From assembly GCA_026419775.2 (NCBI GenBank), contig JAOPGA020000966.1, positions 1-64,000 on the forward strand: DNA of 64,000 nt. The letters run 5' to 3'. Of this stretch, positions 10,701 to 21,144 are shown in pieces. The notes below the pieces were generated by a model. It had not been told where the DNA came from and did not search any database. It worked only from the letters and a program-made list of their open reading frames with translations. Positions within the stretch are counted from its first letter, which is position 1. Each line of letters starts with the position of its first letter. Source of the DNA: Acrasis kona (taxonomy: Eukaryota > Heterolobosea > Eutetramitea > Acrasida > Acrasidae). The position numbers and the translations under genes are program-made.

Positions 10701-13700
10701 CTTCCTTATCATTTGAGTTTTGATAGGTATAGTGGAAGACTTTATATTGGTACGATGGGCGGAAGCAGAGTGAGGGTGGTTCAGACTACGTACATTAATG
10801 TACCTCCAACTACTACACAGACTCCTACTCCTACAGCTACACCTACTTCAACTCCGACGACACCAACGCCAACGTCAGCGCCTGTTCCTGCTCCTCCAGC
10901 TGCCACACCTTCTGCAACTTCAGTACCTACGCCAACGTCAACTCTCATATCAACTCCCACACTCACCTTAACGCCCGCATTAACACCTACCTCCACGCCG
11001 ACTCTGACAACTCCTACGCTCACCTTAACGCCCGCACTTACACCGACACTCATCCCGACATTGACATCAACACTTACCCCTACAGCTACACCTACTGCAA
11101 TCCCTACACCATCAACTCCTACGCAAACACCTACTCCTACAACGACGCCAACACCTAATCCTACTCCCACTTCAGCTCTTACACTGACTCCAACATCAAC
11201 TCCTACGCCAACACCCACATCAACTCCTACTCCCACCGCTACGCCTATTCCCACGTCGACTCCTACACCAACTCCAACATCAACTCCCACCCCAACCGCG
11301 ACACCCACACTTACCCCTACTTTTGCACTGACTTCAACTGCAACGCCAACTCCCTCAGCTACACCAGCCCCTACACCTACTTCAACACCTACAACTATTC
11401 CTACTCCAACACGGACCCCAATATCAACACCTACACCGACACCTACTCCTACCCCGGCACCCACACCTACCCCTACACCTACATTAACACCCACTCCCAC
11501 TACAACACCAACATCCACACCATCATCTCAACCCACAGAATGGACATGTGTATACTCTCCTAATGATAATAAGTACCTTCCAGGAAGGATCAACGCACAA
11601 GGATATTCAGAGTGCATGAGCACTAATCATGTAGATTGCTTATTTAGCATCCTTAATGATTGTAAGTACAGCATACAAAATCCACCAGAAACTCTACAAC
11701 CTCGTCGATATGGCGATGGTACTGGTGAACAACTAGTAAACGCCACATGTCCCTATTATTCTAATTGGGGATGTGCAGTTTACAACGCATTCCAAATAAT
11801 TACTCCATCCATCTCCAGTAATGGTCTTTGTTTGGGACCTTACGGAAATATGACCATTATTAATGCCGATATCGCTTCTTTTTCTACTAATAACTTTACA
11901 ATCACCACGTCTTTTATTGTAACATCTGACATGGACCTTGGTACTTATCTCTTCAGTTATGAAATATATGGAAATTACGATAACCAGTTCCATTTGAGTT
12001 ACGGAGGTGATGGTAATCGTAGAATGTACTTTCATGCAGGTGATGTTAATTACAATAGTGTGAGTATTTCTTCAAATTATGATCCTATAATGGATCAAAT
12101 GAATGTTTTGGTGATTAAAAGAGAAGGAATGAAATTTGAAATGGTTTTGAATGGAGATAGTCAAGTAGCAGCAAGTGAAGGTGGTGGTATATTGGATGTG
12201 ATGAAACCTATACCAGGAGTTAACTTTAGAGTTGGTGGTAGATTTGAAGCTACCGGTAGGAGCCCTGATATGTTATTCCCGGGAGTTATTAGTAGTTTTT
12301 GTATATCTTATCCAGGAATGTCGACTGCTACATCTACGCCAACATATACTCCTACAGCTACTTCCACACCTACGATATCTCGTACTTCTACTACTACACC
12401 TACAATGACGCCTACTGCAATTGTAACGCCGACAGTAATGCCCTCTCCAACAATATCTCGTACTGCAACAGCTACTCCCACTAGTACATCAACATTAACA
12501 CCAACTGCCACTACAACTGCAACACCTACATCAGCGCCCACACTTACTCCTACATCTACTCCTACAAATACTCCAACTCGTGCACCTACCCCCACCCCAA
12601 CGCCAACTCTCATACCCACTCCCACACCTACCCCCACCCCAACATTAACACCATCACCTGCTCCTACTGCAACTCCAACACCTTCAAATACAACCATCGC
12701 AGATGTATCATCTGCTGTTGCTTCCATTTCCCAACTCATCAGTGCCAACTCTACCTATTCTACAAGTAACATTGCCAATGTACTAAACAACATTGCAACA
12801 AGCATCAACAGTGACACTGATCAAGGCACCCAATCACTAGTGTTGGATCTTGTTACAAAAGTCAGTAATGACAGTAGTGCTCAATACTCTTTACAAACTG
12901 CTCAATTGTTAGTCAGTACAGTTTCTAATGTTTTATCTTCTTCAATAAAGTCATCCACAAATGTTTCATTGGAAGTTGCAATCAGCACTTACAATGCTAT
13001 TAATAGTTTATCTAATTTTATACTTTCAAACATTTCTTCATCCAATCCAACTGTTAGTATAGAAACGCCACTTGTGAGTATTTTATTGAAACAGACAAGC
13101 ATTGCAAACGCACTCGGGACAACTATTCAAAACTCAAACATGTCCTATTCACTTCCAACTAGTTTCAAAGGTTCTGGTAGTAATGAACTTGGTAATCCAA
13201 CAGATAATGTTATTATTTCTGCTGCAATGACTCCTTTTTCTCCTTATCCGATGAGTAATAATATATCCAGTCCTATTTTTACATTGAAATTTTTGAATCC
13301 AGATTCGAAATCAAAAATTCAATTAAATGGTTTAAGTGATCCGATTGGATTTAATTTGAAACTAAACAACGAGGGAGATTATAATAAAATTCAAATGAAT
13401 GATTCTTTACCTGGATTAAGACCAGTGTGTAAGTACTGGAACACTACAGTGTTGGCTTGGATGAGCAACGGTTGTTTTGTTGCGAATTTCACTAGCACAA
13501 GTTATATTTGTAAATGCAACCATACGACCGACTTTGCTGCATTTTTGGAACAATCTGTTCCAAAATTAAATTTCTTATCATTAGAAGATTTGACCTTGAT
13601 CACAAAAATTAACAAGGACAATTTTACTACTATTGTTGTGTTGGCTATACTATCTGCTGTTTATATAACGGCATTATTTATTTTATTAATTTGCAATATT

Positions 13701-15266
13701 ATTGCTTGGAAGAAGAATAAGATGATGGAAGCAATACCAATGCCTGAAAAGGGTGCATTCCGCAAATTCCTGTATAATTTCTGTAATAGTCATCAGTATT
13801 TGAATTATTACATTAATTCCACCGGTGGTTCTCTTGGAAGACCAGAGCAAATTACTTTGTTGTATGTTGCCATTGTGGGAATGATGTTGGGTAATGCGTT
13901 ATCGTTTAATCAACCAAACGATGACAACTACATTCAATCATTTGCCGCTGGTTTCATCTGCTCTTTGGTCATCAAGCCCTTCTTGATCATTTTCACATTC
14001 CTTTTTGTAAAAACAAGATACAAAAAATTATTCTTCCGTGTCAAGTCGGTACAGCCATACACGTCCAAAGAAGTAGAACATAGTTTGGGTAATATTGAAA
14101 ATGTTATTGTAGATCAATCGGAAAGCGAAACGGGGCGCCCAACTCCCAGCGTTCTTCTTCCCGAAAAAAACATTGCTCATCAGGAAGAATCTTCGGCTAT
14201 TCAAGTACATAACAGCTTGGTCGGCGATGAAGAAGAAGAAGAACAATCGAAGGACGGATCATATAAAACAATTAAACAAAGACCGATAGTTATCTACATG
14301 GGCAAGTTCCTTGACTGGATGGACGACAAGTGTGAAAAATTAATCAATTACACCGAGAATTTGATGAAGCGCATTACTTGGCAAGGCTTCTTGTTGTTTT
14401 TGTTAATTACTGCTTTGTACTTTGGTTTTGTTACTGTGTTTATATTGGCAGCTCCAAAAGTGTTTATCCAAATCTCTGATCCTCTCTTAGCAGTAATGAC
14501 TGCAGTTCTCATTGACATCTACTTCTTGGGTCTTATTGTTGCATTTATTTATGTCCGCACAAAGAGATTTGCCAAAGGAGAGATGAAAAAATGGAGGCCT
14601 TCTCTTATTGTATATATTTTGTATATCATTATCATTATTGCGTTGTTAATTGCAACAGCAGTTGTTTCGTCCGTAAATGGCACCTTGATACCACAGAATA
14701 GCGATTGGTACCACAGAACAATTGTTATAAACATCTCGTTGGGTTCCATGGCAGTTTTCATGACAGCTTTATTAATTTATATGAGCCTCAAAAGAAAACA
14801 CCCATCGGAACAAGTAGAGGTGAAGGAATCCACAAGTACTGCCGCAAAAATATTAAAAAAGGTCAAAGGTTTCTTCTTGAATGAGTCGTGGTTCCCGTGG
14901 TGGATAATCTTTGCTGTCTATGCTTTATGTTACGCATATTTAATTGTTGCCAGTTATTTCCTAATTATTTACGGTGTTAAATTTGACACACAAGGAAATT
15001 CATGGTTGGCATCTTGTGGAATATCACTAGTCCAAGACATATTTTTAAATGCACCTGTCAGCTTCCTTGTTCAGGCCATTATTTTAGTTTTAATATTAGA
15101 ATTCTTAGAGTCATTGTTCTTTAGAATTCCTCAACGCCGAACCAAGACTGAAGAAGTGAAATCCGTTAAAGACACATTGAGTCCAGGAGATGATTACAAC
15201 GTCAAATATGAATCAGTTACAACACAAACAACACATTACAAGGACGGCAATGAAGGCAATGTATAA
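7798..15266 (+). CDS. NHL/Pro-Thr/GPS polycystin-1-like surface receptor
   Basis: Two long frames, 7798-10274 and 10275-15266, form one protein of about 2,490 residues; NHL repeats continue across the junction, so this is one gene with a frameshift (biological or from assembly). Order: signal peptide (1-22), NHL repeats (40-380), Pro-Thr stalk, more NHL repeats, second Pro-Thr stalk, Cys-rich segment, laminin-G/concanavalin-like domain (11.8-12.3 kb), third stalk, GAIN-like region, GPS-like motif (13.42-13.56 kb, ending [12 protein letters not shown]), then about nine membrane helices (13.6-15.15 kb). The helix pair after GRPEQ and the last one ([19 protein letters not shown]) resemble polycystin-1 repeats. 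I see no PLAT domain between helices 1 and 2. Likely a self-cleaving adhesion or mechanosensory receptor; ligand unknown. Confidence 0.8.
8995..9735 (+). repeat. Pro-Thr hexanucleotide-like coding repeat 1
   Basis: A degenerate CCNACN-type tandem repeat encodes the first Pro-Thr stalk. The plus strand is almost free of G while the other strand reads as Val-Gly repeats, which is a shadow only. It is probably heavily O-glycosylated in the protein. Confidence 0.85.
9103..9348 (+). repeat. 123-base tandem duplication inside stalk 1
   Basis: Bases 9103-9225 recur at 9226-9348 almost unchanged, including the rare ctcgg (Ala-Arg) and gttaagttcg (Leu-Ser-Ser) interruptions. The period is 123 bases, exactly 41 codons, so the frame is kept. 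This indicates recent stalk-length change. Confidence 0.85.
10800..11530 (+). repeat. Pro-Thr coding repeat 2
   Basis: Second Pro-Thr stalk, richer in Ala, Leu and Ser interruptions than the first, so probably older. Confidence 0.8.
12325..12690 (+). repeat. Pro-Thr coding repeat 3
   Basis: Third, shortest Pro-Thr/Ser stalk, placed between the laminin-G-like domain and the GAIN-like region. Confidence 0.8.
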
Positions 15267-15283
15267 CAATAATAAATTTATTT

Positions 15284-16286
15284 TTATAATGCTACATCCC
15301 CCATCATTCTAACGCTCATTGTACGTTTAGGATCTTGAAATGGACAATCACATTCGGATTCCATCTCCTTCTCTTCTTGTGTGATTTCTTCGTTACACAA
15401 TTCATCATCCGAAAATTCTTCAGTGATTGCTTTAAATCGGTCATCTGATGGGAATTTGTAATGCTTCAACCAAAATCTAAAAATAGTAAAGAATCGAAAT
15501 TAATTAATCAATTACGCTCTATCATATGATTTCAGCAAAAACCAATAGTCCTTGTATTTCATCTCAAAATGTGGTTCAATCTCTAAAATCTTTTTTGTAA
15601 ATTGATCCAATTGAACATGGCTAGGAAGAAATTAATTAATTAAATAATTATTTATTAAATACCTTTTGAACTTTGTCTTTTGTGGAATGTTAAACTTGGT
15701 GCTAAATTCTTCGTCTACTTTGAAGATCATTTCACACGTGCCCTTCTGTCTTAATGATGTCATGAATTCTTTGACGGGTCCTTTAAAGTCTTTTTTCACT
15801 CCAAGTTGACAAAGAATGTCATCAACAAAGTCCTGGCAATTTCCTTCCTTCTTTTTATCTCCGCCCGTTGATTTGTATGTTTTGTTAATGTTCCAGTCAA
15901 CGATTACTTTTGCTAATGTTTTGATGACTCTGTCAATGTCTTGTTGCGTTTCAAATGTTTCCAAGTCGGTTGCAAATAAGGCACAGCCTGAAATACATTT
16001 ACGGGGTCTAAAAATGAGAAAGTATGTGTTGGAAGTTGCTTACACACAAAGGTTTGATTTGTTGTATTCAACATACCATGGACCAATGATTAATGCAGCG
16101 TCTGTATGATTAGAGTTGATCTAGGAATGATGGAATTAACTTACGAAAAATACCTAATTCGCTTGATAAGTCGAATGTAGACATTACTGGAGATACCAAC
16201 CGACGAATTCCTCTCATCATTCTGGTTTGTGCTAATTCAGTTACCACTAGTTTGATTTTGATTGTATTTTCGTTCATACTGGTCAT
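15284..16286 (-). CDS. Five-exon protein with papain-like H...NCQDFV pattern
   Basis: Exons 16145-16286, 16044-16101, 15663-16007, 15516-15620 and 15284-15476 are joined by four introns of 36-43 bases into 280 residues in one frame, strong support for the splice model. The pattern GIFHAALIIGPWYVEYN followed some 80 residues later by GNCQDFVDDIL resembles permuted papain-like folds (PPPDE or LRAT/NlpC-type), where the His and Cys are catalytic. This is an inference from two motifs only. The C-terminus is acidic with a CDC motif. It is convergent with the giant receptor gene, 17 bases between stops. Confidence 0.65.
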
Positions 16287-16311
16287 GTTAGCCACTAATC
16301 AATAAAATGTT

Positions 16312-16657
16312 TTACTTGAAGTTTGTATTTTTGCTGTTTGTTAGCTCGTCCAGTGACAACTCTTCTTCTTCTCGCGAAAGAATGTTGAATTGGTCTTGTG
16401 TTGATGCTGCACTCTCAGATGCCAACGAAAATAATCTCTTCTTCTCTTTTACACCATCTTCCACTGCCTCATACTATGTTATGTTATATGGATGTACAAG
16501 ATTGAATGTTTACCAGTTGAACTGTTTTCATCCACTCTCTTGTCAAGTAGGTATCTAATAACCTCTCTTCGCTCGATAAAACCTGTGCAAATTTGTTTAA
16601 AAGTTCTAAATCATTGCCCAATTTTGCATTGTATAAATCGTTATTGAGAACTTTCAT
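16312..16657 (-). CDS. Small coiled-coil protein, unknown
   Basis: Exons 16514-16657 and 16312-16473, joined across a 40-base GTAAAC...CATAG intron, give 101 residues. The splice keeps a phase-0 frame and links MKTVQL to YEAVEDGV. The protein is mostly helical and highly charged (LSREEEELSLDEL near the end). No family is recognised. It starts 143 bases from C2orf69 in divergent orientation and ends 25 bases before the start of the next minus-strand gene. Confidence 0.6.
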
Positions 16658-16800
16658 TTTTATTATTCTCTAACGTATACTATGACTATATGATACAACG
16701 GGTCTTACCATTGAATCGGATGTGGCATCTCCTTGGACTTTGGTCTGCACAGATTTTGTTTGACCCATCTATCTTTCATTAAGATATTGACATTTTGTAA

Positions 16801-17666
16801 ATGATGAGTAGGTTGAGAATACTGCTTTATAATGCCAACATCTCCAACAGCAGGTCACCAAATTACATAACATGCTATAAGGGTGAGTGTGCTTTCAAAT
16901 ACATCGCTTGACATCAAAAGGAAAGAGTGAAACAACCCCGACAGCCGTAGTTTATTTTCAGGGAGACATGCAGAACGAACAGCAAATGATGCAGAAGCAT
17001 CCAGACGAAGAAATGAGAAAAGCCTCTGAATATAGTTTGGAGGATACTGCAGAAATACTGGCTGGTAAATATCCTGATGCAACACATATTTTAATGATAC
17101 ATCCCAGTAAAATGATCTATAATTCCATTTTCGCATTTTACGATCATTACATAAAGTATAGCAGTGACCATGGTGGATGCACCAAACAAAACGACGAATT
17201 AATTGCAACGAAACAACTTTGCCATACCCTTCGAGACTTTTCGAGAAAACTCAAAACAAATTTTACTTCATTCCATTTGTGTGGATTCAGTAAGGGCAGT
17301 ATTGTATTAAATAATTTGGTCGAGGAGTTTAGTCATCCACAGCACGACCGAGCAGAAGTGAATGAAATCTTCTCGAGGATTAAAAGCATATCATGGATTG
17401 ATGCAGGAAATGACATTTATGACCACTACCCAACAAACACCAAGTCCATTCAACTATTCTCAAAATTTTGTCAAGAAAATAATGTGAACGTTAGCATACA
17501 TTGCACCGACTATACATCACTCAGAACCAATCCCGACGTTCTATCGCAACTTTCATCCTTTCAAACTCAATTAAATGTGGACGTAAAAGTCAAACACTAC
17601 TACAAGGATGATAATACAAATAGTTTATTCTACAAGCATTTTAAGGTGTTAAAGGATTTCGAATGA
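16801..17666 (+). CDS. C2orf69: C2orf69 homologue, mitochondrial alpha/beta-hydrolase-like
   Basis: Exons 16801-16882 and 16921-17666 with a 38-base intron give 275 residues. VVYFQGDMQ, HPDEE, the nucleophile-elbow motif GFSKGS and ISWIDAG follow the animal C2orf69 (UPF0565) pattern closely (FFPGDIQ, GFSKGC, YWLDGG). Human C2orf69 is longer and mitochondrial, and its loss causes a severe multisystem disease. Here the first exon (MMSRLRILLYNANIS) is basic and free of acids, consistent with a mitochondrial presequence. The 3' end overlaps the convergent RING-ApoL gene by 18 bases. Confidence 0.85.
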
Positions 17667-18900
17667 TTCGTTACCAAGACCTTGTCTATTTAATAAAACA
17701 TCTCTTCTTGCCTTCAAGTGTCTTGCAAGTTCTCTTATTTCAGTTGACTTGTCACTTTTTTTCTCCGTGTGGACATCCTTGGAATCTTGAACAAGAACAT
17801 AAATGTCTAGTGGTACAGTCGCTACACTCAACACAACGCCGGCTATAGTCACAGCGCGACTAACATGAGTGGCGGTCCTGATAAGCGTGTTGCCACCAAT
17901 TTTTGCAAATTGTGAACTAATGCTACCAGTTTTTGACACAAGTTGAGCGGTTGCGATCGCATCGGAAGCATCATATTTATGAGTACCATCGGCGCTAAAC
18001 TCATTATCGATGGATTTAACAACGGATAATAGCGTAGAGTCTCCATCAATTATTGATGTGATTCTTTGGTGCAAACGCTCAATGTCTAGTTCATGGGAAT
18101 GCTCCAAATGAGCAACCCAATAGCTTATTTTATCACGAAGCTTCGCATCCGCATTAAGTTTATTTTGAATCTTCTTCAACTCACTTCTAATGATTCCCCA
18201 CTCAGTTACGGAAGCACCGGCTGATGTAGCTGCACCGGCAATGCCCATTGCACCTCCTGCAATTGAGAGACCTAAACTCAAACCGAAAGTAAAGAAGGAT
18301 CCCACAAAGCCTCCAACTACCAACGCTGTGCCGACTAATGAGGCTGAAGTGCCTGAAATATGTGCTATTTTTACATTTCTATGGTGTACATCAAGGGTGT
18401 CTGCCAAACTTAAAAGTTCGGGTATTAGATCATTAAGGTTATCAAACCATTCCTTCACTACATTCTCTATTGTTGTAAAAACCTCTTCACTTTTTTTGTT
18501 AATTTTGAGGAGTAACAAAATAAACTTACTATGAGGATGAGCAAATGCCGACACAATTCATGTCATGCTCTTCAACTTCTGATCTAGGTAAAGTATAGCT
18601 ACATGCATCACATTTCATTGTGAGTGTCGCAAGATAGATTGGAATGTCTGCATCCTCGATTCTTTTTGGCTTCGATTTGATCACTGTTCTACATTTAGGA
18701 CAGGTTTTATTTTTCCCATTCTGTTTTAGCCAGTTCTCAAGGCAACTACCGCAAAAGTAGTGGTTACACTCCGCGGTTACTCTCGGATCGATGAGTGGCT
18801 CAAGGCATATATTACACTTGAGGTTGTCGGGTATATCATCCTCATTAACATAGGTGTAGTTCAAGTAACGACTCTGCTCGGCGCTGGTTGGCGTAGACAT
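17649..18900 (-). CDS. RING finger-apolipoprotein L fusion protein
   Basis: Exons 18530-18900 and 17649-18489 with a 40-base intron give 403 residues. Residues 29-70 form a C3HC4 RING (C29, C32, C45, H47, C50, C53, C67, C70), followed by a zinc-binding-looking CDACSYTLPRSEVEEHDMNC. After the splice comes an ApoL-like region: amphipathic helices, VHHRNVKIAHISGTSAS, a Gly/Ala-rich hydrophobic hairpin (about 168-215) and a second membrane segment near 335-365. ApoL proteins insert in membranes and can form channels. The fusion suggests an E3 ligase tethered to, or perturbing, a membrane. The frame only stays open if this intron is removed. Confidence 0.75.
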
Positions 18901-19212
18901 TGTTTTTTTGATGGTTCTATTTGAACATCGTCAACATATCATCTAAATTTAGGTACTGATCCTATTTTACAAAGTATTAATAAAAGACAAATTTATGAAT
19001 AAAAATACATCCAAGATACATGCATGGAATTTCTTACATGGGATCACGCAATATCGAATCATTGTTTTTTATTTAATAAATTTTTGTAAAGACCACGTCG
19101 GGTTTCCTATGTTACACAACGAAATCGATGTGCCCGATGCGGGATATCTTCTCGTATCATGATTTTAACACTTGATAACCCCTTCATGAACAAAAGCTGA
19201 CAAGCGCAGATA
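18901..19212. promoter_or_regulatory. Divergent intergenic region
   Basis: About 310 A/T-rich bases between the RING-ApoL start and the YrhK-like gene start. It must contain both promoters; no specific site is recognised. Confidence 0.35.
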
Positions 19213-19776
19213 ATGAACTTTGACAAGCGTTTAGTAGTTGTCAAGGATAATGGACAAGAACAAACCAAAAAGCACCCATACGTCATGAATGGTTTATATG
19301 TGAGACCTGTCAAAGCATATACATATGCAATCACACAAGTATTATCAGCACTCATGGGTGTTTCGATGCTTCTTGGTAGCATCTTTCTTCTAATTGGTTC
19401 GGCGATAGCTTTGAGTAATCTTTGGTTGGGTGGTTGCTTCTTCATCACAACCTTCTCCCTATATACTACCGCCGCTGTCTTTGGTGCTGCGTCAACTATT
19501 GGCATCGTTTCTAAGACCTCAAGATCCTCATATCAAGTAATAAATGGACTGGCCAACATATTGGTTGCCGCAGGAAGCATAGTTAATATTATTGGCTCTG
19601 GTTTGTGGTTTATCGGAAGTGTGAAAACACATTCCGCTAGTGGCACTCATTTTATAGTGGGTTCCTCTTTGACATTTGTTGGTTTTTGTTTTCGTAATTA
19701 TGCGGCTGTTAACGATATATTTGTTATTTTCGGACCTCGTGTTTGGATCGATTTTTTGGGGTTGGTTGAAGCTTAA
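19213..19776 (+). CDS. YrhK-like multi-pass membrane protein
   Basis: 187 residues, four or five hydrophobic segments. Repeated motifs of the form GSxxxxIGS (LLGSIFLLIGSAIAL, IIGSGLWFIGSV, VGSSLTFVGF) resemble the bacterial YrhK-like domain. The N-terminus is cytosolic-looking and basic. A second piece with the same motif follows at 19824-20128. They could be one gene if a GTGTTT donor near 19738 is used with the TTTTAACAG acceptor (intron about 86 bases, long for this region), so the 3' end is uncertain. Function is unknown. Confidence 0.6.
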   Translation: MNFDKRLVVVKDNGQEQTKKHPYVMNGLYVRPVKAYTYAITQVLSALMGVSMLLGSIFLLIGSAIALSNLWLGGCFFITTFSLYTTAAVFGAASTIGIVSKTSRSSYQVINGLANILVAAGSIVNIIGSGLWFIGSVKTHSASGTHFIVGSSLTFVGFCFRNYAAVNDIFVIFGPRVWIDFLGLVEA

Positions 19777-19823
19777 TTCAAGTCGGGTTGTTTAATAAAA
19801 ATATTATAATAATATTTTAACAG

Positions 19824-20128
19824 TTGCAGATGCGTTGTACTTGTATCATAACTTTATTAAAAGATTAAAAGCCCCTCGCACCGAACCCACTGGTATCATA
19901 ACTTACGAGATTGCTCCTATGGACCAAGTTGTGCGTCTATACATTAATGGTTTCACTTGTTGTATTTATGCTGTTGCTGCTACGTTACTACTTTTGGGAT
20001 CTATATGTTGGGTAATCTATCCTCGGACTGCTATTGAATTGTTTCGAACTCAGGCCGCTGTATTATGGATTGTATCAAGTAGTCTATTCTTTGTGGGCTC
20101 CGTATTTCAAATTGTAAGTAGGAAATAG
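19824..20128 (+). CDS. YrhK-like second unit, possible last exon
   Basis: The open frame begins just after a TTTTAACAG acceptor-like sequence and has no good ATG until 19919. It holds two hydrophobic segments with LLLLGSICWVIYP and SSSLFFVGSVFQI, the same pattern as the gene upstream. It is either the final exon of that gene or a separate gene starting with MDQVVRLYINGF. Confidence 0.5.
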
Positions 20129-20275
20129 AGATAGGGTTATTATTATAACCCGTGCATTATTTCACAAAAGTGTTATCGAAGAGAAGCGTATTCAAATAAA
20201 ATCAACTAAAATCAACTTCTCAATTCAAATTTATTATATTTGACACAGTTTGTAAAAATAATTAAAAATATATCT

Positions 20276-20358
20276 TCCCCAATGGCTCAGTCGGTTATTT
20301 GAAATAGAGCGTCAGACTGTTAATCTGCAGGTCCCTGGTTCGAGCCCAGGTTGGGGAG
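20276..20358 (+). tRNA. tRNA-Asn: tRNA-Asn (GTT) with D-loop insertion
   Basis: 83 bases. Acceptor TCCCCAA/TTGGGGA is fully paired, T-arm CCTGG-TTCGAGC-CCAGG is perfect, and the anticodon loop CTGTTAA gives anticodon GTT. The D-stem GCTC/GAGC is intact but the loop is AGTCGGTTA plus nine extra bases (about 20298-20306, TTTGAAATA). Without them the gene would be a normal 74 bases. The A-box before the insertion and the B-box are intact. Confidence 0.88.
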
Positions 20359-20359
20359 G

Positions 20360-20551
20360 TTATGTTAATGATTTTCTCGATTCACACTGTTCACTGGAGT
20401 TGCCTCCTCCTTGACCTTGGAAACCTCCCCGATAACTTCCTCGATCGCCGTTATAATATCCTCTACCTCGAAATGAACTGGGATCATAATACTCTTGGTT
20501 ATGGCGATTGAGATTCGGTGTTTCAATATTTTGAACAACTTGTTCGACCAC
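20360..20551 (-). pseudogene. RGG-box RNA-binding protein remnant
   Basis: An open frame of 63 codons ends right next to the tRNA-Asn gene. It encodes an RGG/YG-rich tail (FRGRGYYNGDRGSYRGGF) typical of RNA-binding proteins. It has no ATG and is preceded in frame by a stop. A short MVDSTQTSTTH start lies upstream at about 20610 in another frame. I read it as the truncated 3' part of a gene; a spliced intact gene is less likely. Confidence 0.4.
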
Positions 20552-20649
20552 CGCTCTCCTTTACGCCGCATTTAATGTGTTGTTGATGTTTGTGTAGAAT
20601 CCACCATCTGAATGGCATTTTTGTAGTCTATTTAAAGATTGTGAATATT

Positions 20650-20909
20650 GATATGAGTGGACCGAGTTTCCGAGTTCGGCAACAATGGGCCTTTTTCACA
20701 TTTTGTCCTCAGATCCAGGATGTTGAGCGCGTTGAAACGCTTGTCATGTGGTATGTCATAAAACCTACGGAACTTCTTCGTAATTTGCTCGCAGTGTCCT
20801 CCTGTAGCTTCGGGTGCTTCCGACTAAGTGAGGGGTGTGCACGTGCTTCTTCAAAGTCCGAAACCCCCATCTCGGTGGTATCGCTATATAACCTTTTGAC
20901 ATGAGCCAT
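20650..20909 (-). pseudogene. Unknown gene remnant
   Basis: From the ATG at 20909 a 66-codon frame (MAHVKRLYSDTTEMGVSDFEE...) runs into a second, partly overlapping frame (FRRFYDIPHDKRFNALNILD) that looks more protein-like. The two cannot be joined by an intron of normal size for this region. The base composition is less A/T-rich than its surroundings. I do not recognise the family. Confidence 0.25.
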
Positions 20910-21144
20910 GGCAACATCACATTGTGGAATACATACTCTCTACATATTCATTGCGAACAATTTACTGATGAAGCGTTCGTTACTCTCTAGATCAGTAAAC
21001 AATCGACCAATAGAATGAATGATAATATAAGATGATCTGATTATATAAAATCTTGTTGATCTTGCCCGATCGGGTTAATAATAACTCATTTAATCCGCAC
21101 GAACAAAGATAGCCTTTCAGGATTACAATAGATTAATTATAAAC

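Noticed and set aside
16307-16558. Plus-strand frame starting MFYLKFVFLLFVSSSS with a signal-like N-terminus
   Set aside because: It is antisense to the spliced small gene at 16312-16657, whose intron signals and two matching frames are better evidence, and it has no continuation.
20640-20760. Possible 5S rRNA-like sequence (gagttcggcaac...ggtggtatcg words)
   Set aside because: The characteristic 5S internal control region and helix pairings are not present; similarity is limited to short words.
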